Assembly (NCBI RefSeq): GCF_000374345.1
Contig: NZ_KB894003.1
Coordinates: 1 to 45,376 of the forward strand
From: Heyndrickxia acidiproducens DSM 23148
Lineage (GTDB): Bacteria > Bacillota > Bacilli > Bacillales > Bacillaceae_C
Direction: 5' to 3'
DNA: 45,376 nucleotides
Shown piece by piece: positions 26,444 to 36,359 of the stretch. The notes beneath the pieces are model-generated. The model saw nothing but the letters and a program-made list of their open reading frames with translations. It searched no databases and was not told where the DNA came from. Numbering within the stretch: the first letter of the stretch is position 1; every line of letters starts with the position of its first letter. The position numbers and the translations under genes were made by a program.

Positions 26444-26465
26444 CCCATATGTGTGGGTCAGTTTT
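26440..26465. terminator. Bidirectional terminator at a convergent gene pair
   Basis: CTGACCCA / TGGGTCAG, an 8-bp stem that overlaps the ferritin-like stop codon and lies beside the iminopeptidase stop. TTTT follows on the plus strand. Confidence 0.65.
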
Positions 26466-27318
26466 CCCTCAAAAATCCCCGTACGACACGGATATACTCC
26501 CCTTTTTCTTCCAGGTAAGGCTGGTGGGAACTGTGCTCAAATACATGGAACTTTGAACCCGGCAATAATCGGCTGTAACCCTTAACCGTTTCCGGTGCTG
26601 CTTCATCAAACCTTCCGCATGTAAACAGGGCGGGCAGCTTAATTTCATGCAGACGGGCCGTTACGTCGAACGTTTTTAAATTGCCTGTCGGGTAAAACTC
26701 CGACGGCCCCCACATTGTTTCGTAAACTTCATGATTTGGTTTCGCATCATCTGATTGCAATGCTTGCGGTTTCGTATCCAGCCGGTTCACAAACTGTTTG
26801 TAGAAAATCTTCATGGCTTTCTGGTAAGCTTCAGAATCTGTGCTGCCTTCGCGTTCGCAGCGGGACAAGGTATCCTGTACATCCTGCGGCAGCTGCTTTC
26901 GATGCTCATCCTGATCTTTTTTCCAAAGTGGCGCGCTTAAGCACGGGCCCGAAAAAATGACGCTTTTCACGCCAGCCGGTTGTTTCAGTAAATAGCTCGC
27001 GGCAAGCATCGTCCCCCAGGAATGGCCAAGAATATGGACTTCCGATAAATCTAGTGCTTCCCGGATCTCCCCAAGTTCCCTGACAAATCTCTCCAGCTTC
27101 CATAAAGACGGATCACACGGGCGGTCCGATCTGCCGGAACCTAGCTGATCGTAAAATATAACCGGCCGTTCGTCCCCGAGCGCTTCCAATGCCAGCATCG
27201 GAATATGGGTGCCACCCGGCCCGCCGTGCAGCAAAATAACCGGTGTTCCTTTTCCGTTTCCAACTTTTTTATAATATACTTTCCCGCCCGTGACGTTTAT
27301 ATAGCCTTCTTCTTCCAT
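26458..27318 (-). CDS. pip: Proline iminopeptidase (alpha/beta hydrolase, S33)
   Basis: A 286-residue alpha/beta hydrolase. Oxyanion motif HGGPGG (31-36), nucleophile Ser100 in GHSWGTM, and likely acid D238 (CGRFDEA) and His265 (HSSHQPYLE) complete the triad. HGGPG together with GxSWG is typical of prolyl iminopeptidases, which remove N-terminal proline from peptides; a related amidase or hydrolase is possible. No signal peptide. RBS AGGAGG precedes the ATG. Confidence 0.85.
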   Translation of the reverse strand: MEEEGYINVTGGKVYYKKVGNGKGTPVILLHGGPGGTHIPMLALEALGDERPVIFYDQLGSGRSDRPCDPSLWKLERFVRELGEIREALDLSEVHILGHSWGTMLAASYLLKQPAGVKSVIFSGPCLSAPLWKKDQDEHRKQLPQDVQDTLSRCEREGSTDSEAYQKAMKIFYKQFVNRLDTKPQALQSDDAKPNHEVYETMWGPSEFYPTGNLKTFDVTARLHEIKLPALFTCGRFDEAAPETVKGYSRLLPGSKFHVFEHSSHQPYLEEKGEYIRVVRGFLREN

Positions 27319-27448
27319 AAAATGCCCTCCTAAAGTCTGATTGATTTCAAAACATTTCCATCTTCCTATACTATATCATCATCTGATATGCCCGGCAGGA
27401 AAAAGGCCCTGGTCAACCGGTTCATTTAAACGCGCCCAGGCAGACTCT

Positions 27449-27477
27449 TTGATAATTATTCATTATTTGGTTAGAAT
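27449..27477 (+). promoter_or_regulatory. Sigma-A promoter of the tcy genes
   Basis: TTGATA (27449-27454), 17 bases, TAGAAT (27472-27477), about 70 bases before the tcyA start. Confidence 0.6.
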
Positions 27478-27549
27478 ACTAAACGCTGGGTAATAAGAAA
27501 GAAGAGGTTGAAAGGACCCGGCCTATATCATTTTTGGGGGAATCACAAC

Positions 27550-28353
27550 ATGAAACACTACTTAAAATGGGTGGCTGTTGCCGTGTTGCTTTTTGCTTTA
27601 TCAGCATGTGGAAACGGCCAGTCAAACGAAAATCATGCATCCAAATCAAATGATTTATACGATCAAGTCAAAAGCAAAGGCGTCATCATCGTCGGAACAG
27701 AGGGGACATATCCGCCGTTCACCTATCACGGCGACAACGGAAAACTAACCGGATATGACATTGATGTCATGAATGAAGTCGCCAAACGTTTGGGATTAAA
27801 AGTCCAATACAAAGAAACACAATGGGATTCGATGTTTGCCGGCCTCAACTCAAAACGTTTTGATATGATCGCCAACCAAGTCGGCATCCGGCCTGACCGC
27901 GAGAAAAAATATGACTTTTCAACACCCTATACCTTCTCTAAGGCGGCTGTCATCGTCCGCAACAACAATACGGATATTAAATCATTCGCTGATTTGAAAG
28001 GAAAAAAATCGGCCCAATCTTTAACAAGCAACTATGCGAACCTGGCAAAACAAAATGGCGCCCAAATTGTCAGCGTCGAAGGCTTTTCCCAGGCAATCCA
28101 GCTGCTGACATCCAACCGGGTAGACGCTACTGTCAACGATACATTGAGCTATTTGGATTATAAAAAGAACAAACCAAATGCACCGATTAAAGTCGTTGCA
28201 AAAGCAGACGACGCCGGAAAAAGTGCTTTCTTGTTCCGGAAAAATTCAGGCAAGCTTCCGGATAAAGTCAATCAGGCGCTGAAAGACATGAAAAATGACG
28301 GCACATTAACAAAAATCTCTAAGAAATGGTTTGGTGAAGATGTATCTAAATAA
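27550..28353 (+). CDS. tcyA: Amino-acid (probably cystine) ABC transporter, binding lipoprotein
   Basis: A 267-residue solute-binding protein of family 3. The lipoprotein signal ends in LSAC with Cys20, so it is anchored on the outer face of the membrane. The core [25 protein letters not shown] is the typical start of this family. The gene order and similarity suggest the cystine importer TcyABC, but another polar amino acid cannot be excluded. ATG 27550 is chosen over the upstream in-frame codon at 27508 because the signal peptide starts there and GGGGG precedes it. Confidence 0.85.
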   Translation: MKHYLKWVAVAVLLFALSACGNGQSNENHASKSNDLYDQVKSKGVIIVGTEGTYPPFTYHGDNGKLTGYDIDVMNEVAKRLGLKVQYKETQWDSMFAGLNSKRFDMIANQVGIRPDREKKYDFSTPYTFSKAAVIVRNNNTDIKSFADLKGKKSAQSLTSNYANLAKQNGAQIVSVEGFSQAIQLLTSNRVDATVNDTLSYLDYKKNKPNAPIKVVAKADDAGKSAFLFRKNSGKLPDKVNQALKDMKNDGTLTKISKKWFGEDVSK

Positions 28354-29038
28354 TTTTGCTTTGATCCATTTCGATAATCGATACTTGGATATTGCGCAAA
28401 GTTCCCTTCTACCGATGGTAAAGGGGGCTTTGTATTATACTTTGCCCTTGACATTAATTGCCTTTTGCATTGGCATGGTGCTCGCTTTATTGACAGCACT
28501 GGCCAGACTATCCAGCATCAAACCGCTGCAGTGGCTTGCACGCTTTTATGTTTCGATCATCCGCGGTACTCCCCTGCTTGTGCAATTATTCATTATTTTT
28601 TACGGGTTGCAGTCTGTCCACATTACGATAAATCCTTTCCCGGCTGCCATCATCGGCTTTTCGCTGAACGTCGGTGCATACGCGTCGGAAATCATCCGGG
28701 CTGCCATTTTGTCGATTCCAAAAGGGCAATGGGAAGCAGGCTACTCCATCGGTATGAATTATACACAGGCGCTAAGGAGAATTGTACTGCCACAAGCTGT
28801 ACGCGTTTCCGTACCGCCTTTGTCCAATACGTTTATCAGCCTTGTGAAAGATACATCGCTGGCCTCACTTATTTTAGTGACTGAATTATTTAGAAAAGCA
28901 CAAGAAATTGCGTCAACCACCTATGAATTTTTACTTTTATATTCGGAAGCGGCCCTGCTGTACTGGATCATTTGTTTCATTCTATCAATCATCCAGCAGA
29001 AGCTTGAAGCCCATTTTGAAAAATACGTGAGCGAATAA
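28340..29038 (+). CDS. tcyB: Amino-acid (probably cystine) ABC transporter permease
   Basis: A 232-residue membrane permease of the HisM/GlnP type with five hydrophobic segments. [21 protein letters not shown] and the EAA loop [24 protein letters not shown] are visible. ATG 28340 overlaps the end of tcyA by 14 bases; TTG 28331 and GTG 28334 are alternatives. Overlap implies translational coupling. It forms the membrane channel for the TcyA-delivered substrate. Confidence 0.85.
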   Translation: MYLNNFALIHFDNRYLDIAQSSLLPMVKGALYYTLPLTLIAFCIGMVLALLTALARLSSIKPLQWLARFYVSIIRGTPLLVQLFIIFYGLQSVHITINPFPAAIIGFSLNVGAYASEIIRAAILSIPKGQWEAGYSIGMNYTQALRRIVLPQAVRVSVPPLSNTFISLVKDTSLASLILVTELFRKAQEIASTTYEFLLLYSEAALLYWIICFILSIIQQKLEAHFEKYVSE

Positions 29039-29099
29039 TCCCATTCATTTGTACTGGACAAATTTTTATCCTGCCTATTGGGCATTCGGTTTATTAAAT

Positions 29100-29133
29100 G
29101 GAGCGTGTCGAAAAATATTTTTTTGACACTCCA
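29100..29133 (+). promoter_or_regulatory. Hairpin in the tcyB-tcyC spacer
   Basis: GGAG-C-GTGTC pairs with GACAC-TCC around an AT loop. No U-run follows. It may be a processing or stability element that tunes tcyC level, within a 144-base gap that is long for this operon. Confidence 0.35.
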
Positions 29134-29182
29134 CCAACGGCTTAAACTGTTGATAAATCAGTATTTATAGAGGGAGGCAACC

Positions 29183-29929
29183 ATGTCATTAATCACTATA
29201 CAAAATATTCATAAGCAGTTTGACCGGCTTGAAGTTTTAAAGGGCATTGATCTGCAAGTTGATAGAGGAAAGGTAATTGTGGTCATCGGCCCGTCCGGTT
29301 CCGGAAAAACAACGCTCCTCCGCTGCTTGAATGCTTTAGAAATCCCAAACAGCGGAACGATCCAAATCGGGGAGCTGTCTATTGATTATTCCCGCCCTGT
29401 CTCCAAAAAAGAGATTGCGGCATTGCGCAGAAAATCAGGCATGGTTTTTCAACAGCACAATCTTTTTCCGCATAAAACCGTACTGGAAAACGTCATCGAA
29501 GGCCCGGTCATTGTGAAAAAGCAAAACAGAACAACTGCCATTGAAAAAGCGGAAACCCTGCTGCGGAAAGTCGGGCTTCTCGATAAAAAGGATACTTATC
29601 CGTTTCAGCTATCCGGCGGGCAGCAGCAGCGCGTCGGCATTGCCCGGGCACTTGCGATGGAACCGGAAGTGATGCTGTTTGATGAACCGACATCTGCGCT
29701 GGATCCGGAACTTGTCGGCGGTGTGCTGAATGTCATGAAAGAACTCGCAAAAGAAGGAATGACGATGATCGTCGTAACACATGAGATGAGATTTGCCAAA
29801 GAAGCGGCCGATGAGGTTATCTTCATGGACAATGGGGTCATTGTTGAACACAATAGCCCGGAGGCAATCTTTGAACAGCCAAAAGAGGAAAGAACAAAAC
29901 AGTTTTTACAATTAATAAACAGGGCCTGA
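29183..29929 (+). CDS. tcyC: Amino-acid (probably cystine) ABC transporter ATPase
   Basis: A 248-residue ATPase subunit: Walker [10 protein letters not shown] (about 37-45), Q-loop [10 protein letters not shown], signature LSGGQQQRV, Walker [15 protein letters not shown], and H-loop VVTHEM. This is typical of polar amino-acid importers. RBS GGGAGG precedes the ATG. It completes the tcyABC set. Confidence 0.9.
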   Translation: MSLITIQNIHKQFDRLEVLKGIDLQVDRGKVIVVIGPSGSGKTTLLRCLNALEIPNSGTIQIGELSIDYSRPVSKKEIAALRRKSGMVFQQHNLFPHKTVLENVIEGPVIVKKQNRTTAIEKAETLLRKVGLLDKKDTYPFQLSGGQQQRVGIARALAMEPEVMLFDEPTSALDPELVGGVLNVMKELAKEGMTMIVVTHEMRFAKEAADEVIFMDNGVIVEHNSPEAIFEQPKEERTKQFLQLINRA

Positions 29930-29933
29930 TCAT

Positions 29934-29990
29934 AAAAAAAGCCGGGCCCCGCTTTTTGCAACATTTGTTACGAAAAGCGGGGGCCGGCCC
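29934..29990 (-). terminator. Strong terminator after the formate channel gene
   Basis: A stem of GCCGG-GCCCCGCTTTT against AAAAGCGGGGGC-CGGC with a U-run on the minus strand. It also lies at the end of tcyC. Confidence 0.75.
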
Positions 29991-29997
29991 TGTTTGC

Positions 29998-30828
29998 TTA
30001 TTTTCCAGCTGAAAATTTGATAATCGGTTCCGTTTCTAAAGCAACAACATCTTTTTTATCTTGTTTCTTCGTTGTCAGGAAGGCATACATGGCACCAACG
30101 AATACACCGCCGCCAATGATATTGCCGAGTGTTACAACACCGAGATTATGAAGCATGCCGGCGATTGTAATTGCGTCCGGATGCGGTGCTGCCAAGGCCA
30201 ACACGAACAAGACCATATTGGCGATGCTGTGTTCATAACCGGAAATAACGAATCCGAACACAAGCAGCATCATCGAAGCAATTTTAGCGCCATCGCCTTT
30301 TACATTGATCGGCACCCAAAATGCCAGACATACAAGCCAGTTACAAAGGACAGAACGGAAAAACATTTGCGTTGTCGTCAGGCTGATTTTGCCGCCGACA
30401 ACGTTCATAAGAAATTGGCTGTTTTCTGTATCAGCATATAAACCGGAATAATGAATAAACAAACCGAACATAACAGCTCCAATGATATTACCGGAGTAAG
30501 TGGCTACCCAGTTTTTGCCGGTATCTTTCCAGGTGGTGGCTTTTTTCAATGTACTCATGGAAAACATCATCGTATTTCCCGTAAAAAGTTCCCCGCCGCC
30601 AAACATAATCATGACAAGGGCGGCACCAAAAAAGATGGAGCTCATAAATGAAGTGACAGGTGACTTTGCATCAAAGAATGGCTCTGCAAGCCGATAACAT
30701 ATAATAATCGCGAATCCAATAAACATACTTGCAAGAGCTGCCTTTGTTACATATCTGAGTAAAGAAGCCTCTAACACTTTTTTCTTATTGATTGCCAATT
30801 GGATGACAGATTCAACGGCTTCGTACAT
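29998..30828 (-). CDS. Formate/nitrite transporter (FNT) family channel
   Basis: A 276-residue membrane protein with six helices. FNT signatures are visible: GGGELFTGNTMMF (second half of the P-loop region), NWVATYSGNIIGAV, CNWLVCLAFW, and GNIIGGGVFVGAMYAF at the C terminus. Divergently placed from pflB, it most likely exports and re-imports formate made by pyruvate formate-lyase, as FocA does; nitrite is possible. RBS TGGAG is spaced about 10 bases. Its promoter region carries a Rex/Fnr-like palindrome. Confidence 0.88.
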   Translation of the reverse strand: MYEAVESVIQLAINKKKVLEASLLRYVTKAALASMFIGFAIIICYRLAEPFFDAKSPVTSFMSSIFFGAALVMIMFGGGELFTGNTMMFSMSTLKKATTWKDTGKNWVATYSGNIIGAVMFGLFIHYSGLYADTENSQFLMNVVGGKISLTTTQMFFRSVLCNWLVCLAFWVPINVKGDGAKIASMMLLVFGFVISGYEHSIANMVLFVLALAAPHPDAITIAGMLHNLGVVTLGNIIGGGVFVGAMYAFLTTKKQDKKDVVALETEPIIKFSAGK

Positions 30829-30871
30829 AAATTACCATCTCCATTGTTGATTGTTGATTGCTGAACGCTGA

Positions 30872-30889
30872 TTGTGAATTCAGTCACAT
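30872..30889 (-). promoter_or_regulatory. Rex/Fnr-like palindrome upstream of the formate channel
   Basis: TTGTGAATTCAGTCACAT contains TGTGA-N6-TCACA, a full Fnr/CRP-type palindrome, and also the left half of the Rex box TTGTGAA-N4-TTCACAA. Either reading fits anaerobic control. Confidence 0.45.
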
Positions 30890-31017
30890 AATCGACCGCT
30901 TCTCTATCATATCTTCTTTCACTCCATTTGGGTATGTATAAATTTTGAACGTTTATGAAGCGGTTTCAGTTGAAATCATGCGCTTCAGGCCGGAATTTGG
31001 TTCGATCTGCACCCAAT

Positions 31018-31075
31018 GTTCGAGGCGCTTCCGCTTTTCGTTGTGTCCAGCTTTAGCGCCTATCGGCTGGCGGAT
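31018..31075 (+). repeat. Dispersed repeat, single copy
   Basis: Contains GCTTCCGCTTTTCGTTGTGT, CCAGC and GCGCCTATCGGCTGGCG, the same core as at 5582 and 45311. It lies in the 512-base spacer between the formate channel gene and pflB. Confidence 0.75.
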
Positions 31076-31098
31076 TTTATTTTTCTTCTATTATATAT

Positions 31099-31112
31099 TG
31101 AAAACACTTTCA
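31099..31112 (+). promoter_or_regulatory. cre-like site upstream of pflB
   Basis: TGAAAACACTTTCA matches the CcpA consensus TGWAARCGYTWNCW except at one central base. It overlaps a possible promoter TTGAAA-N17-TATGTA (31098-31126). A second imperfect match, TGTACAGCGCTTACA, lies at 31123-31137. Confidence 0.35.
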
Positions 31113-31214
31113 AATATTATTATGTACAGCGCTTACAATATGGCCCCTGCCGGATTTGAACATTCTTTGACAACTTGGTTTTTCAGCCGAAAATTTAATG
31201 AGGAACCCTATTCA

Positions 31215-31228
31215 TTTAAGCGCTTTCG
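31215..31228 (+). promoter_or_regulatory. Second cre-like site upstream of pflB
   Basis: TTTAAGCGCTTTCG matches the cre consensus at 12 of 14 positions. It sits just before a TATGAT at 31232-31237, so binding there would affect that promoter. Confidence 0.3.
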
Positions 31229-31253
31229 TGGTATGATGAAAGCGTAATAAAGA

Positions 31254-31271
31254 TTGTTCATAATTGAACAA
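31254..31271 (+). promoter_or_regulatory. Rex-like operator upstream of pflB
   Basis: The perfect palindrome TTGTTCATAATTGAACAA lies 17 bases after the TATGAT. It resembles the Rex box TTGTTAA-N4-TTAACAA known from clostridia. Rex senses NADH/NAD and is known to control pfl genes in Firmicutes. Confidence 0.45.
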
Positions 31272-31340
31272 ATCATATATCCGAATGTTTACAGGCATTG
31301 TGACTAAGTGTTTATAAAGGCTTAAAGGAGGCCATTACTG

Positions 31341-33605
31341 ATGACAGAACAATTGGTTACAAAAAAAACAGGCGTAAAAGAACAATGGAGAGGTTTTAAA
31401 GAAGGGAACTGGCAAAAAGAAATTGATGTAAGGAATTTTATATTAAAAAATGTAACCCCTTACGAAGGCGATGACAGTTTCCTTACCGGCCCGACAGAAA
31501 ACACACTGAAATTATGGGACCAAGTAATGGAATTGTCCAAACAGGAACGCGATAAAGGCGGCGTCCTTGATATGGATACGAAAATTGTCTCAACGATTAC
31601 TTCCCATGGACCGGGTTATTTAAATAAAGACATTGAAAAAATTGTCGGGGTCCAAACCGACAAACCGTTCAAACGTTCACTTATGCCATTTGGCGGCATC
31701 CGTATGGCAGAAAGTGCTTTAAAATCTTATGGCTATGAAATTGATCCGGAAATTAAACATATTTTCACGGACTGGCGCAAAACGCATAACCAGGGTGTAT
31801 TCGATGCCTATACGCCGGAAATCAAACTGGCCCGGCATGCTGCAATTGTAACAGGACTTCCGGATGCTTACGGGCGCGGCCGCATCATTGGCGACTACCG
31901 GCGTGTTGCATTATACGGGGTAGATTATTTAATTGAGCAAAAGAAAAAAGATTTCAATTTAATTGGCTGCGGAATCATGACGGACGATGTGATCCGGGAA
32001 CGCGAAGAACATTCCGAACAAATCCGCGCCCTGCAGGAATTAAAACAAATGGCAGCAAGCTACGGGTTCGATATTTCCGAACCGGCATCAAATGCGGCAG
32101 AAGCTTTCCAATGGCTGTATTTCGCTTACCTTGCTGCAATTAAAGAACAAAACGGTGCTGCAATGAGTCTCGGACGCACCTCTTCTTTCCTTGATATTTA
32201 TATTGAAAGAGATTTGAAGAATGGCGTATTGACTGAAAGGGAAGCACAAGAACTCGTTGACCACTTCGTCATGAAACTCCGCCTGGTCAAATTTGCCAGA
32301 ACGGAAGAATACAATGAATTATTCAGCGGCGACCCGACATGGGTAACCGAATCGATCGGCGGCATGGCTTTGGACGGCCGCACACTGGTCACTAAGAACT
32401 CGTTCCGCTTCCTGCACACACTCGACAACTTGGGCCCTGCGCCTGAACCGAACCTGACCGTGCTGTGGTCGACGAAACTGCCGGATAAATTTAAACAATA
32501 TTGTGCAAAAACGTCGATTGAAACAAGCGCAATCCAATATGAAAATGATGATTTAATGCGTGAAGAATATGGCGATGATTACGGTATTGCCTGCTGTGTA
32601 TCGGCAATGCGCATCGGCAAACAAATGCAATTCTTCGGCGCCCGTGCAAATCTTGCAAAAGCCTTATTGTATGCGATTAACGGCGGCGTCGATGAAAGAT
32701 TGAAAATCCAGGTCGCCCCGCCATATCAACCGATTACTTCTGAATATCTTGATTACGATGAAGTAATGGAAAAATATGATGTCATGCTGGATTGGCTGGC
32801 CGGCGTTTACATCAATGCGCTGAACATCATCCACTATATGCATGACAAATACAGCTATGAAAGACTCGAAATGGCACTGCATGACCGTGATGTCCTGCGT
32901 ACAATGGCATGCGGCGTTGCCGGCCTGTCGGTAGTGGTCGACTCGATCAGCGCCATCAAATACGCAAAAGTTAAAGTCATTCGTGACGAAAACGGCCTTG
33001 CAGTCGATTACGAAGTCGAAGGCGATTTCCCGAAATACGGCAACAATGATGACCGTGTTGACGATATTGCAGTCAATCTTGTCAAAACATTCATGGAAAA
33101 ACTGAAAAAGTACCCGACATACCGGAATTCGGTCCATACTTCCTCGATTTTGACGATTACTTCAAATGTGGTATACGGCAAGAAAACAGGAAGCACACCG
33201 GACGGACGGAAAGCCGGCGAACCATTCGCACCAGGCGCCAACCCGCTCCATGGCCGTGATACACACGGTGCAGTCGCATCCTTGAGTTCTGTTGCGAAAC
33301 TGCCGTATAAATATTCCTTAGACGGCATTTCCAACACCTTCTCCATCGTGCCAAAAGCGCTCGGCAAAGAAGATGAAACACAAGTTTCGAACCTGGACGG
33401 GATGCTTGACGGCTATATGGCGAAGAAAGCGCACCACCTGAATGTTAATGTATTAAACCGTGAAACATTGCTTGATGCAATGGATCATCCGGAAAAATAT
33501 CCGCAATTAACGATCCGTGTATCCGGATACGCTGTAAACTTTATTAAACTGACGAGAGAACAACAAGAAGAAGTGATCAGCCGGACATTCCATGAATCTA
33601 TGTAA
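31341..33605 (+). CDS. pflB: Pyruvate formate-lyase (formate C-acetyltransferase)
   Basis: A 754-residue glycyl radical enzyme converting pyruvate and CoA to acetyl-CoA and formate under anaerobiosis. The active-site pair C418-C419 lies in GIACCVSAM, at the same numbers as in E. coli, and the radical glycine is G729 in RVSGYAVNF. Length is typical. RBS AAAGGAGG precedes the ATG. pflA follows after a terminator, and the formate channel is divergent. Upstream Rex-like and cre-like sites suggest redox and carbon control. Confidence 0.98.
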   Translation: MTEQLVTKKTGVKEQWRGFKEGNWQKEIDVRNFILKNVTPYEGDDSFLTGPTENTLKLWDQVMELSKQERDKGGVLDMDTKIVSTITSHGPGYLNKDIEKIVGVQTDKPFKRSLMPFGGIRMAESALKSYGYEIDPEIKHIFTDWRKTHNQGVFDAYTPEIKLARHAAIVTGLPDAYGRGRIIGDYRRVALYGVDYLIEQKKKDFNLIGCGIMTDDVIREREEHSEQIRALQELKQMAASYGFDISEPASNAAEAFQWLYFAYLAAIKEQNGAAMSLGRTSSFLDIYIERDLKNGVLTEREAQELVDHFVMKLRLVKFARTEEYNELFSGDPTWVTESIGGMALDGRTLVTKNSFRFLHTLDNLGPAPEPNLTVLWSTKLPDKFKQYCAKTSIETSAIQYENDDLMREEYGDDYGIACCVSAMRIGKQMQFFGARANLAKALLYAINGGVDERLKIQVAPPYQPITSEYLDYDEVMEKYDVMLDWLAGVYINALNIIHYMHDKYSYERLEMALHDRDVLRTMACGVAGLSVVVDSISAIKYAKVKVIRDENGLAVDYEVEGDFPKYGNNDDRVDDIAVNLVKTFMEKLKKYPTYRNSVHTSSILTITSNVVYGKKTGSTPDGRKAGEPFAPGANPLHGRDTHGAVASLSSVAKLPYKYSLDGISNTFSIVPKALGKEDETQVSNLDGMLDGYMAKKAHHLNVNVLNRETLLDAMDHPEKYPQLTIRVSGYAVNFIKLTREQQEEVISRTFHESM

Positions 33606-33613
33606 CACATGAC

Positions 33614-33650
33614 AAGGCGGCATGGCCGCACATGCCGCCTTCCCTTTTTA
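33614..33650 (+). terminator. Terminator between pflB and pflA
   Basis: AAGGCGGCATG / CATGCCGCCTT, a perfect 11-bp stem, followed by CCCTTTTT. Read-through or its own promoter must supply pflA, which would keep the activase at a lower level than the enzyme. Confidence 0.75.
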
Positions 33651-33702
33651 GTTATTTCTAACTTGTGATATCCGGTAAATTCAAAAGAAGGATTTGATTC
33701 TT

Positions 33703-34449
33703 ATGAAACTTTCAACGCGCATTCACTCAACTGAATCTTTTGGGACCGTCGACGGCCCGGGGATCCGCTATGTAGTCTTCACACAGGGATGCCCGCTGCG
33801 CTGCAAATTCTGCCATAATCCGGACACCTGGAAAGTGAACGAAGGCCATGAAATGAGCGTGGATGAGATTATCAAAGACGTAAAGGACTATTTGCCATTC
33901 ATAGAAGCTTCCGGCGGCGGCATTACGGTCAGCGGCGGTGAACCATTACTGCATATCGATTTCCTGATTGAACTGTTTAAAGCCTGCAAAGTGATCGGCG
34001 TCCATACAGCAATTGACACTTCAGGCGGCTGTTTCTCACGCAGCCCGCGCTTTATGCAAGGTCTGGATGAACTGATGAAGTATACGAATCTCGTTTTGCT
34101 GGATATCAAACATATCGATCCCCAAAAGCATAAATGGCTGACAGGCATGTCCAATGAGCATATTCTTGACTTTGCGCATTACCTGGCCGAAAAACACATC
34201 CCGGTCTGGATCCGCCATGTCCTTGTACCCGGTGTCGACAGCGAAGAGGATTTGACCAAAACAGCTGATTTTATCCATTCGCTGCCAAACGTTGAAAAAA
34301 TCGAAATCCTTCCCTATCACAAGTTAGGCGTGTACAAATATGAAGCACTCGGCATTGACTACCCGTTAAAAGGGGTCGAACCGCCGACAGAAGACCAGAT
34401 CGCCCATGCGGAACAGATTTTAAAAAGGAATTGCGATCCGGTAAAATAG
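33703..34449 (+). CDS. pflA: Pyruvate formate-lyase activating enzyme
   Basis: A 248-residue radical SAM enzyme that installs the glycyl radical on PflB. The cluster motif is C30-x3-C34-x2-C37 (CPLRCKFC), followed by SGGEPLL. The N terminus STESFGTVDGPGIRYVVFTQGC is typical of PflA. ATG 33703 follows AAGAAGGA; TTG at 33694 is in frame but too close to the RBS. Confidence 0.97.
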   Translation: MKLSTRIHSTESFGTVDGPGIRYVVFTQGCPLRCKFCHNPDTWKVNEGHEMSVDEIIKDVKDYLPFIEASGGGITVSGGEPLLHIDFLIELFKACKVIGVHTAIDTSGGCFSRSPRFMQGLDELMKYTNLVLLDIKHIDPQKHKWLTGMSNEHILDFAHYLAEKHIPVWIRHVLVPGVDSEEDLTKTADFIHSLPNVEKIEILPYHKLGVYKYEALGIDYPLKGVEPPTEDQIAHAEQILKRNCDPVK

Positions 34450-34452
34450 CTT

Positions 34453-34500
34453 AAAATTCCGGCCCCGCTTTTTAGAAAACATGCGGAGCCGGAATTTTTT
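34453..34500. terminator. Bidirectional terminator after pflA
   Basis: AAATTCCGGCCCCGC against GCGGAGCCGGAATTT, T-run on plus strand and A-run on the other side, between convergent genes. Confidence 0.8.
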
Positions 34501-35638
34501 ATGGTTTTAATATGACTTTAATGCAGCCATCTTCATGATCATTGAACAATTGATAGGCTTCGCTTGCTTTATCCAGCGAAATTTTATGGGTAATGATTTC
34601 AGTTGGGTCAAACTTTTTCTCTGTGATGTCTTCAAAGAGTTTCGGCATCAGGTGTTTTGCCGGCGCCTGTCCCATTTTCAGGGTGATATTGCGTTCGAAC
34701 AGCCTGCCAAGCGGGAATGCATTGTAAATCGAACCGTATACCCCTGTCAGCTGAATGGTGCCAAACTTCCTGACCGCTTCCATCGCAATCTGAATCGCGC
34801 TGATTGTGCCGCCCTGCAGCTTGAGTTTTTGCTCGATTGCTTCAATCGCCGATTTTTTCCCGTCCATGCCGACGCAATCGATCACCACATCGGCCCCGCC
34901 ATTGGTAATCTCACGTAAATACTTTCCCATCTCATCGTATTCTTTAAAATTATAAACTTCGACTCTATTCATTTTTTTTGCATGCTTTAAACGGTATGGC
35001 ACATGATCAACTGCAATAACCCTGCTGGCCCCGTTCAGCCATGCAAATTTCTGGGTCATCAAGCCGATCGGCCCGCAGCCGAGCACGACGACCGTGTCTC
35101 CCTGTTTCACACCTGCATTTACAACACTCCAATATGCCGTTGGAAGCACATCCGATAAGAACAGCAGCGCCTCATCCTCCAACTCGCAAGATTCAGGAAT
35201 CACAAACGGCATTTGATTGCCAAACGGCACACGCAGGTACTCAGCCTGCCCGCCCGGAATATTTCCGTACCGCTCTGTATAACCAAATAAACCGCCTGTG
35301 TTGACCTCTTCATTCGGATTCGAGTTGTCACACTGGGATTCCATCTCGTGCTGGCAGTAATAGCAATGCCCGCACGAAACCGTAAACGGCAGCACAACCC
35401 GGTCGCCTTTTTTCACCTTTGTAACTTCCGGGCCGGCCTCTTCAACGATTCCCATCGGCTCATGCCCGATCACAAATCCCGGGCGCGCTGGCAAAGCTCC
35501 GTTATAAATATGCAAATCAGATCCGCAAATGGCCGTTGAGGTAACCCTGATCAAAATATCATCCCGCTTTTTTAATGACGGGTCATCAACTTCTTTTACC
35601 TGTATGTCTTTCGCGCCTTGAAATGTAACTGCCTTCAC
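34499..35638 (-). CDS. Zinc-dependent alcohol dehydrogenase, AdhB-like
   Basis: A 379-residue medium-chain dehydrogenase. Catalytic zinc ligands are C38 (STAICGSD) and H59-E60 (IGHEPMG); a structural zinc lobe CGHCYYCQHEMESQC follows. The Rossmann motif is LGCGPIGLM (about 185). It resembles B. subtilis AdhB and the glutathione-independent formaldehyde dehydrogenase-like group, so NAD-linked aldehyde or alcohol oxidation is likely. The frame opens at 35713, but GTG 35638 follows AAGGAGG at 8 bases and starts the conserved KAVTFQG strand. Confidence 0.85.
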   Translation of the reverse strand: MKAVTFQGAKDIQVKEVDDPSLKKRDDILIRVTSTAICGSDLHIYNGALPARPGFVIGHEPMGIVEEAGPEVTKVKKGDRVVLPFTVSCGHCYYCQHEMESQCDNSNPNEEVNTGGLFGYTERYGNIPGGQAEYLRVPFGNQMPFVIPESCELEDEALLFLSDVLPTAYWSVVNAGVKQGDTVVVLGCGPIGLMTQKFAWLNGASRVIAVDHVPYRLKHAKKMNRVEVYNFKEYDEMGKYLREITNGGADVVIDCVGMDGKKSAIEAIEQKLKLQGGTISAIQIAMEAVRKFGTIQLTGVYGSIYNAFPLGRLFERNITLKMGQAPAKHLMPKLFEDITEKKFDPTEIITHKISLDKASEAYQLFNDHEDGCIKVILKP

Positions 35639-35721
35639 TGCTATAACCTCCTTATATACAGACCTATACCCATGTTCTTTCATTCTTATGTATATAAAGA
35701 GGTTTTTTATCATATGGTCCC

Positions 35722-36255
35722 TTACGCCATGCCGTTCTTTAACTGCAGCAGTTCACGGGCTAAACGCCGGATGCGCTCATGAATATCCGGATGAATGATT
35801 TCATTTTCTTCATTAAAATCATCATCATGAATAAACACATTCCTGACCGCGCAAGTCGCCTTTAGAAAAGTAAGCACCGGCTTCAATTGATACTCCGCTA
35901 CTAAAAAATGCTTATCCGATCCCCCGTTCATAACAATCCCCGCTGCTTTGGACTGCAGGGCATCGCGTTGCAAATGGTCCAGCAGATTTTTTAAAGCCCC
36001 GGTAATGGAGGCCTGGTATACAGGAGATCCAAATACTAAAATATCAGCATCCAAAAGCAAATTGACCGCCGTAATCGTGTCATCATTATAATAAGAAAGT
36101 GGAAATCCTTTTACGAATTCCACCTCATAATCTTTTAAATCCAATAATTCGACCTCAAGGGCAGGATTTTCTGCCTTGGCCGCCATCAGCACCTCATATA
36201 CGCCAATCGATGTTTTTTCACCTGTCAACGAGCCTGAAACACCTAAACATTTCAT
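35722..36255 (-). CDS. NADPH-dependent FMN reductase family protein
   Basis: A 177-residue flavodoxin-fold protein. It starts MKCLGVSGSLTGEKTSIGVYE, with FMN phosphate loop SGSLTGEKTS and the GSPVYQASITGALKNLLDHL motif characteristic of the NADPH-dependent FMN reductase (SsuE-like) family. It would supply reduced FMN. A luciferase-like monooxygenase encoded 2 kb away could use it (inference). The ATG at 36255 is chosen over an upstream in-frame start at 36363 because the fold begins there. Confidence 0.85.
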   Translation of the reverse strand: MKCLGVSGSLTGEKTSIGVYEVLMAAKAENPALEVELLDLKDYEVEFVKGFPLSYYNDDTITAVNLLLDADILVFGSPVYQASITGALKNLLDHLQRDALQSKAAGIVMNGGSDKHFLVAEYQLKPVLTFLKATCAVRNVFIHDDDFNEENEIIHPDIHERIRRLARELLQLKNGMA

Positions 36256-36359
36256 GGTTTCACTTCCCGGTATTAAATTCTTCCGCCTTAAAAGCCGGCT
36301 TTTATTCATCATAACACAAACCGCCTGTACGCATTCTGCAAGAAGATTCCCTGCAGCTA

